A program made the position numbers and the translations under genes. Below are positions 59,718 through 64,000 of a DNA stretch of 64,000 nt, piece by piece. Below the pieces are notes generated by a model. The model saw nothing but the letters and a program-made list of their open reading frames with translations, was not told the DNA's origin and searched no databases. Within the stretch, counting starts at the first letter, position 1; every line of letters begins with the position of its first letter. This DNA comes from Shimia sp047124445 (lineage in GTDB: Bacteria > Pseudomonadota > Alphaproteobacteria > Rhodobacterales > Rhodobacteraceae): the NCBI RefSeq assembly GCF_047124445.1, contig NZ_CP138921.1, positions 3,410,001 to 3,474,000 on the forward strand, read 5' to 3'.

Positions 59718-60923
59718 ATGTTTTGGAATGCGTTGACTTTGCAGCTTGGCTACAACGCCACGCTGGTGACCATTGGTGCGACCTTGCTGGGTATTGCGGC
59801 GGGGGTGACCGGGACTTTCCTCTATTTGCGTAAGCGCGCTCTGGTGAGTGATGCGATCAGTCACGCCACCCTGCCCGGCGTCGGCATTGCCTTTATGCTC
59901 ATGGTGTTTTTGGGCGGCGATGGCCGGGCCTTGCCGGGATTGTTGCTGGGCGCGGCGGTGTCCTCATGGATTGGGTTGCTCTGTGTGAGTTGGCTCACGC
60001 GGTTCACGCGCCTGTCCGAAGACGCGGCGATTGGCGCCGTTCTGTCGGTGTTTTTTGGCTTCGGCATTGTGTTGTTGACCGTCATTCAAACCCTGGGCGC
60101 AGGGCGTGCGGCCGGTTTGGAAAGCTTCCTGCTTGGGGCCACGGCGGGCATGTTGTTCAACGATGCCTTGGTGATTGCTGTTGGCGGCGCGCTGACGCTG
60201 GTGGCGGTGCTGATCCTGCGGCGTCCGATGACGTTGTTGGCGTTTGATCCGGAGTACGCTGCGGCGCGGGGCATCAATGTGGGGCGTATGGACCTCGCGA
60301 TTATGGCGCTTGCGCTGGCAGTGACGGTGATTGGCCTGAAGATAGTGGGTTTGATCCTGATTGTGGCCATGCTGATTATTCCGCCGGTCACAGCGCGGTT
60401 CTGGACCGAGCGCACGGATCATATGGTTTTGATTTCAGGGCTTTGCGGTGGAGTGGCCGCCTGGATAGGCGCGGCTCTTTCCGCTGTGGCGCCTGCCATG
60501 CCAACCGGGCCGATCATTGTGTTGGTGAGCTTTGGCTTGTTTGTTGCCTCGCTGCTTTTGGCGCCCAGCCGCGGGGTTCTTGCGGTTTACCTGCACCATG
60601 TGCGGTTTCAGCGGCGGGTGCATATGCGCCAAGGGTTACTGGCCTTGGCGCAAGGGCAGCCAATCTATGAGGCTTATACGGTGCGGTTGTTGAAGCGGGC
60701 CGGGCTGGCCCATGCGGATGGCGTGCCAACTGAGGCTGGAAGAGCACGGGCGGCAAAAGCTTTGCGGGACGAAAAACGCTGGGAGTTGGTGCGGGCGGAT
60801 CAGGCGTTTGAGAGCGCAGCCGCGCTCTATGATGGTTTGCGTGATATTGAGACCGTGCTGACCGGCGATCAGATTGCCGAGATAGATCAACGTATTGGCG
60901 GACCACAGGGGGTGGCATCATGA
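59718..60923 (+). CDS. Manganese/zinc-type ABC transporter permease 1 with C-terminal extension
   Basis: The 401-residue product has eight to nine helices of the ABC-3 family (FLYLRKRALVSDAISHATLPGVGIAF at the start, IVGLILIVAMLIIPPVTARF near 215) and then, after residue 285, a soluble region of about 115 residues (VHMRQGLLALAQGQPIYEAY, RLLKRAGLAHADGVPTEAGRARA) that recalls the DtxR/MntR-like winged helix attached to some TroC/MntC permeases. That region may sense cytoplasmic metal. It overlaps the next permease start by 4 bases. Confidence 0.9.
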   Translation: MFWNALTLQLGYNATLVTIGATLLGIAAGVTGTFLYLRKRALVSDAISHATLPGVGIAFMLMVFLGGDGRALPGLLLGAAVSSWIGLLCVSWLTRFTRLSEDAAIGAVLSVFFGFGIVLLTVIQTLGAGRAAGLESFLLGATAGMLFNDALVIAVGGALTLVAVLILRRPMTLLAFDPEYAAARGINVGRMDLAIMALALAVTVIGLKIVGLILIVAMLIIPPVTARFWTERTDHMVLISGLCGGVAAWIGAALSAVAPAMPTGPIIVLVSFGLFVASLLLAPSRGVLAVYLHHVRFQRRVHMRQGLLALAQGQPIYEAYTVRLLKRAGLAHADGVPTEAGRARAAKALRDEKRWELVRADQAFESAAALYDGLRDIETVLTGDQIAEIDQRIGGPQGVAS

Positions 60924-61846
60924 GTGGAGAGGAATTTGTCCCTCTGTCCCTAACCCCCATGCTGATTGGCGTGCTGGCAGCGGTGGCCTGCGCTTTGCCG
61001 GGCAACTTTCTGGTGCTGCGCAAGCAGGCGCTGATTGGGGATGCAATTTCCCATGTGGTGTTGCCAGGCATCGTGGTGGCGTTTTTGCTCACTGGATTGG
61101 TGGCGGCCGCCCCTATGATGCTGGGTGCGGCGGGGGCGGCATTGGTGTCCGTGGTGATGATTGAGGCCATTCGGCGGCTGGGAAATATCGAGCCCGGCGC
61201 GGCGATGGGGCTGACCTTCACGACACTGTTTGCAGCTGGTGTTTTGCTTTTGGAACAGAGTGATACGTCTTCTGTGCATCTGGATGTGGAGCACGCACTG
61301 TATGGCAACCTGGAGAGCCTGATCTGGCTGGATGCAATCGGTTGGGAAAGTCTGCTTGATCCTGTTGCCTTGGCGGGATTGCCGCCGGAGTTGGGCCGGG
61401 TTGTGATCGCGTTGCTCGGTGTTTGCGCGTTTTTGTGGCTGTTTTGGCGACCGTTGGTGTTGTCCACGTTTGATGAGAGCTTTGCGCAGGCCATGGGCAT
61501 TGCGACCAACCGGTTGGGCGTGGCGCTGGTGATGGTGGCAGCTTTGGCAGCGGTGGCAGCGTTTGATGCGGTGGGCTCAATCATCGTGATTGCGATGTTC
61601 ATATGCCCACCCGCGGCGGCGCGGTTGATGACCAACCGGTTGGAGCACCAAGTGGCGTGGAGCGTTGTTTTTGCAGTGCTTTCTGCGGTTCTTGGCTATG
61701 TCTTTGCCGGTTACGGGCCATTGTGGCTGGGCTTTGACAATGCCGTTAGTGCGGCGGGCATGATTGCCACCGTGTCCGGGATAATCCTCGCTATTGCCGC
61801 GTGTTTTGCACCCCACCGGCATCGCAGCGGGGCGCCAGCGGTTTAG
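60920..61846 (+). CDS. Manganese/zinc-type ABC transporter permease 2
   Basis: The 308-residue product is a second ABC-3 permease: VLRKQALIGDAISHVVLPGIVVAF, GLTFTTLFAAGVLLLEQSDTSS, and VGSIIVIAMFICPPAAARLMTNRL near 225. With the first permease it would form a heterodimeric channel. It begins with the ATG in the preceding stop region (ATGA). Its stop overlaps that of the convergent SulP gene by 4 bases. Confidence 0.92.
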   Translation: MSGEEFVPLSLTPMLIGVLAAVACALPGNFLVLRKQALIGDAISHVVLPGIVVAFLLTGLVAAAPMMLGAAGAALVSVVMIEAIRRLGNIEPGAAMGLTFTTLFAAGVLLLEQSDTSSVHLDVEHALYGNLESLIWLDAIGWESLLDPVALAGLPPELGRVVIALLGVCAFLWLFWRPLVLSTFDESFAQAMGIATNRLGVALVMVAALAAVAAFDAVGSIIVIAMFICPPAAARLMTNRLEHQVAWSVVFAVLSAVLGYVFAGYGPLWLGFDNAVSAAGMIATVSGIILAIAACFAPHRHRSGAPAV

Positions 61847-63576
61847 GCCGCTTGTTGGGTGTTGTCGCCGGCAAGGCAGCTCCAGGCGTCGTATTGCGCG
61901 AGGAAGACATCACCGCTCAGGTCATCCAGGAAGTGGCTGCGCTTGAGACGGTCCATGACGGGGCCTTTGACCTCTGAGAAGTGCAGGCGGATGTTGAGCT
62001 CTTTGAGGCGGGAGTTGATCGCCTCAAGGCTTTCCAGCGCGCTCATGTCGATTTCGTTCACAGCTGAGGCCATGAGCACCACATCGGTGATCGGCTGGTC
62101 ACAGACCACACGGTCATAGACATAGTCTTCCAAGAATCGAGCGTTGGCGAAATACAGGCTTTCGTCGATGCGCAATGTGACCAGATGCGGCGCGGTTTTT
62201 ACCTTATGGCGCAGGATGTTACGGAAGTGCTGTGTGCCGGGCACAAGGCCGACCTCCGCCACATGCGGGCGGCTGGTTTTGTAGAGATGCAGCGCGATGG
62301 AGAGGATTACACCGGCGCTGACACCAACCTCCACCCCTAGGCCCAAGGTGAGCGCTATGGTGGTGGCGACGGCGGCAAAATCAACACGGGAGTAGGCCCA
62401 AGCGTGGCGCAGTATGGAGAGGTCCACGAGGCTGAGTACGGCGACGATGATAGTGGCGGCGAGCGTGGCTTTGGGCAGGAAGAACAGCAGCGGGGTCAGG
62501 AAGAGCGCGGCGCCGGCGATTCCGACGGCGGTGAAGGCTCCGGCGGCGGGGGTTTGAGCGCCTGCGTCGAAGTTCACAACAGAGCGGGCGAAGCCGCCGG
62601 TGACCGGGTAACCGCCTGAAATCGCTGAGGCAATGTTGGAGGTGCCGAGGCCGATGAGTTCCTGGTCGGGGTCAATGCGTTGGCGGCGCTTGGCAGCCAA
62701 GGTTTGCGCGACGGAGACGCTTTCGACAAAGCCGATGATGGAGATCAGGAGGGCGGCGAGAAACAGTTGCGACCAGAGGTCAGGGGAGAAACTGGGGGCA
62801 GAGAGTGGGGGGAGACCAGTGGGGACGGTGCCCACAATAGCCACGCCTTTCTCCGCAAGATCAAAGGCATAGACGGATAGTGTGGTGGCGGCGACGGCGG
62901 CGACGGGGCCAGCTTTGGTGAGGACGTCCGCGAGGCGAGGACCGACGCCGAGATTGAGCAGGAGTGGTTTGAGGCCTTTGCGGGTCCAGAACAGGAAGGC
63001 CAAAGCGATGACGCCGAGCGCTACCGTGTAAGGGTTGGTTTCTGGCAGATGAGTCACCAGGGAGTTGAGCAATTCAGGCAGCGTGTGGCCGTGGGCGGTG
63101 ACGCCGAGGATGTGCTTCAACTGGCTAGTTGCGATTAGGATTCCGGAGGCGGTGATGAAGCCCGCGATTACCGGATGAGATAGGAAATTGGCAAGGAATC
63201 CAAGGCGTAAGAGGCCCATCAAAGTGAGCATCACGCCGGACATGAAGGCCAGTGTGATGGCCGCGATCAGGTACTCTGTTGTGCCTTGTAAAGCGAGGTT
63301 TCCGAGGGCGGCGGCGGTCATCAGAGAGACCACGGCGACGGGGCCGACGGCGAGCACGCGGGAGGTGCCGAAGATGGCATAGGCGACCAATGGCAGGATT
63401 GAGGCATAAAGGCCCACTTCGGGCGGGAGACCGGCGAGCAGGGCGTAGGCCAGAGACTGTGGAATCAGCATGATTGTCACGATCACGGCGGCCATGAGGT
63501 CGGCGCCAAGTATCTGACGGTCATAGGTTTTTGCCCATTGAAGGATGGGGAAGTAACGCTTGAGCTGCTGTGGCAT
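61843..63576 (-). CDS. SulP-family anion permease with STAS domain
   Basis: The 577-residue product has ten to twelve transmembrane helices with the SulP signature LMAAVIVTIMLIPQSLAYALLAGLPPEVGLYASILPLVAYAIFG at residues 24-67 in pieces (PQSLAYALLAGLPP and GLYASILPL), GTSNIASAISGGYPVTGGFARS near 305, and a C-terminal STAS domain (from about 440; SAVNEIDMSALESLEAI). It may move sulfate, bicarbonate or another anion. ATG 63576 follows TGAGG; the frame is open to 63618 but would cross into the operator. The ATTC-N8-GAAT site upstream suggests control by a persulfide sensor, so a sulfur oxyanion is the favoured substrate. Confidence 0.92.
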   Translation of the reverse strand: MPQQLKRYFPILQWAKTYDRQILGADLMAAVIVTIMLIPQSLAYALLAGLPPEVGLYASILPLVAYAIFGTSRVLAVGPVAVVSLMTAAALGNLALQGTTEYLIAAITLAFMSGVMLTLMGLLRLGFLANFLSHPVIAGFITASGILIATSQLKHILGVTAHGHTLPELLNSLVTHLPETNPYTVALGVIALAFLFWTRKGLKPLLLNLGVGPRLADVLTKAGPVAAVAATTLSVYAFDLAEKGVAIVGTVPTGLPPLSAPSFSPDLWSQLFLAALLISIIGFVESVSVAQTLAAKRRQRIDPDQELIGLGTSNIASAISGGYPVTGGFARSVVNFDAGAQTPAAGAFTAVGIAGAALFLTPLLFFLPKATLAATIIVAVLSLVDLSILRHAWAYSRVDFAAVATTIALTLGLGVEVGVSAGVILSIALHLYKTSRPHVAEVGLVPGTQHFRNILRHKVKTAPHLVTLRIDESLYFANARFLEDYVYDRVVCDQPITDVVLMASAVNEIDMSALESLEAINSRLKELNIRLHFSEVKGPVMDRLKRSHFLDDLSGDVFLAQYDAWSCLAGDNTQQAA

Positions 63577-63611
63577 AGGGGCCTCATGAGAGTCGCGGGT
63601 GCGCTCTATAT

Positions 63612-63627
63612 ATTCCAAAATTGGAAT
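63612..63627. promoter_or_regulatory. ATTC-N8-GAAT palindrome 3 before SulP (SqrR/BigR-type operator)
   Basis: It is identical over 16 bases to the operator at 2400-2415. On the minus strand it abuts TATATAG, a good -10, so it sits in the promoter spacer, about 36 bases upstream of the SulP start. Confidence 0.7.
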
Positions 63628-63717
63628 AAGAAAACCCTTACAGGAAAACTTGTTGGAAAATAACGGTGCGGCTCAAAGGTTAACGCAGTCAAATCGCGCA
63701 AACGGGACGGCGGTATT

Positions 63718-63749
63718 ACGTCGGTATCCCGTCGGTATTGCGACAGTGC
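63718..63749 (+). repeat. Dispersed element with 11-bp-phased repeats, copy C
   Basis: An A, then CGTCGGTATCC, CGTCGGTATTG and CGACAGTGC. It matches the first three units of the copies at 10287 and 32709 but not their CGGAGGTGCG tail. It lies between the SulP start and the preceding aminotransferase gene. Confidence 0.65.
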
Positions 63750-63791
63750 AAAAATTGACGTCCACGTCAGGTTAACGAGCGTCTGGAGCAC

Positions 63792-63821
63792 GCGGCCCGG
63801 AGCGATGTGCCCCGAGCCGCA
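63792..63821 (-). terminator. Hairpin after the aminotransferase gene
   Basis: On the minus strand GCGGCTCGGGGC and GCTCCGGGCCGC can form a 12-bp stem with two G-T pairs and a short ACATC loop, 7 bases after the stop. There is no T-run, so termination is only suggested. Confidence 0.45.
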
Positions 63822-63827
63822 GAGGTT

Positions 63828-64000
63828 TTAAGCGGATGCGAAGCCGGTGTCCAAAGCAGAGAGAATGGTGTTCACCTCGCCCTCGGAAATGGTCAGCGGT
63901 GGCGACATCAGGATGTTATGCGCGCCAAGGCGGACCATGGAGCCGGCCTGATAGGTGGCCTCATGGATCTTCTTCATGGTGGCCATGTCCATCGGGGTCT
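63828..64000 (-). CDS. Class III aminotransferase, C-terminal end (5' truncated by window)
   Basis: The last 56 codons of a minus-strand gene are visible, ending in TAA at 63828-63830. The peptide contains MATMKKIHEATYQAGSMVRL, then HNILMSPPLTISEGEVNTIL and LDTGFASA. The PPLTISEGEV phrase is typical of the C-terminus of class III, PLP-dependent aminotransferases (omega-amino acid:pyruvate type). The active site is outside the window, so the substrate is unknown. Confidence 0.75.
   Translation of the reverse strand, partial: TPMDMATMKKIHEATYQAGSMVRLGAHNILMSPPLTISEGEVNTILSALDTGFASA

Overview
The window looks like a chromosomal segment of a marine alphaproteobacterium of the Rhodobacteraceae (Roseobacter group). 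Evidence is the moderately high GC, the taurine/sulfonate gene set (tauABC, tpa, xsc, pta, a MocR-type tauR, soeABC), a two-domain ALDH16, and several membrane families common in that group. No tRNA, rRNA, CRISPR array, insertion sequence or phage module was seen. Both ends cut a gene.

Layout. 0-2.1 kb: end of an epimerase-like gene, a secreted endonuclease/phosphatase-fold protein and a membrane protein. 2.1-3.9 kb: a polytopic membrane protein (TsoY/SLAC1-like) behind a promoter carrying two ATTC-N8-GAAT operators and a perfect FNR-type box. 3.9-7.4 kb: leuC and leuD split by a small orphan gene, then a barstar-GNAT fusion. 7.7-11 kb: an MscS channel, rsfS-rlmH and a DUF599 protein. 11-15.4 kb: glcD-glcE-glcF, interrupted by a CPCC zinc-ribbon-like gene. 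15.4-22.3 kb: two tandem S1 proteases, Hsp20, an MFS exporter, an arylformamidase-like hydrolase, a P1 peptidase and creatinase. 22.4-31.1 kb: a co-directional, poorly described cluster built around an AAA+ ATPase, a long coiled-coil protein, two large soluble proteins of unknown function and several small membrane proteins. 31.1-47.9 kb: a sulfonate region with soeABC, a citrate synthase, two phosphotransacetylases, xsc, tauR, a GNAT, tpa and tauABC. 48.2-57.8 kb: a DEAD-box helicase, an aldehyde dehydrogenase, a 1-Cys peroxiredoxin, a secreted small protein coupled to a chemoreceptor, ALDH16 and deoC. 57.9-61.8 kb: a manganese/zinc-type ABC transporter behind two Fur-family boxes. 61.8-64 kb: a SulP permease behind a third ATTC-N8-GAAT operator, then the end of a class III aminotransferase.

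How it works together. Taurine enters through TauABC. Tpa converts it to sulfoacetaldehyde, Xsc to sulfite plus acetyl phosphate, and Pta makes acetyl-CoA that the local citrate synthase could draw into central metabolism. SoeABC oxidises sulfite to sulfate and feeds quinone. Three pairs of direct repeats of a CTGGMCYTWA-like decamer, 22-23 bp apart, mark a TauR regulon (tpa, tauR, xsc). Separately, the membrane protein at 2.5 kb and SulP at 62-63.6 kb carry the same operator, which matches the sulfide/persulfide-sensing SqrR/BigR type.

The best candidates for something undescribed are the AAA+/coiled-coil/membrane cluster at 22.4-31.1 kb, a 44-bp dispersed element made of 11-bp-phased repeats (10.3, 32.7 and 63.7 kb), and a set of small orphan or immunity-like genes (barstar-GNAT, CPCC, small membrane proteins) lodged inside otherwise conserved operons.
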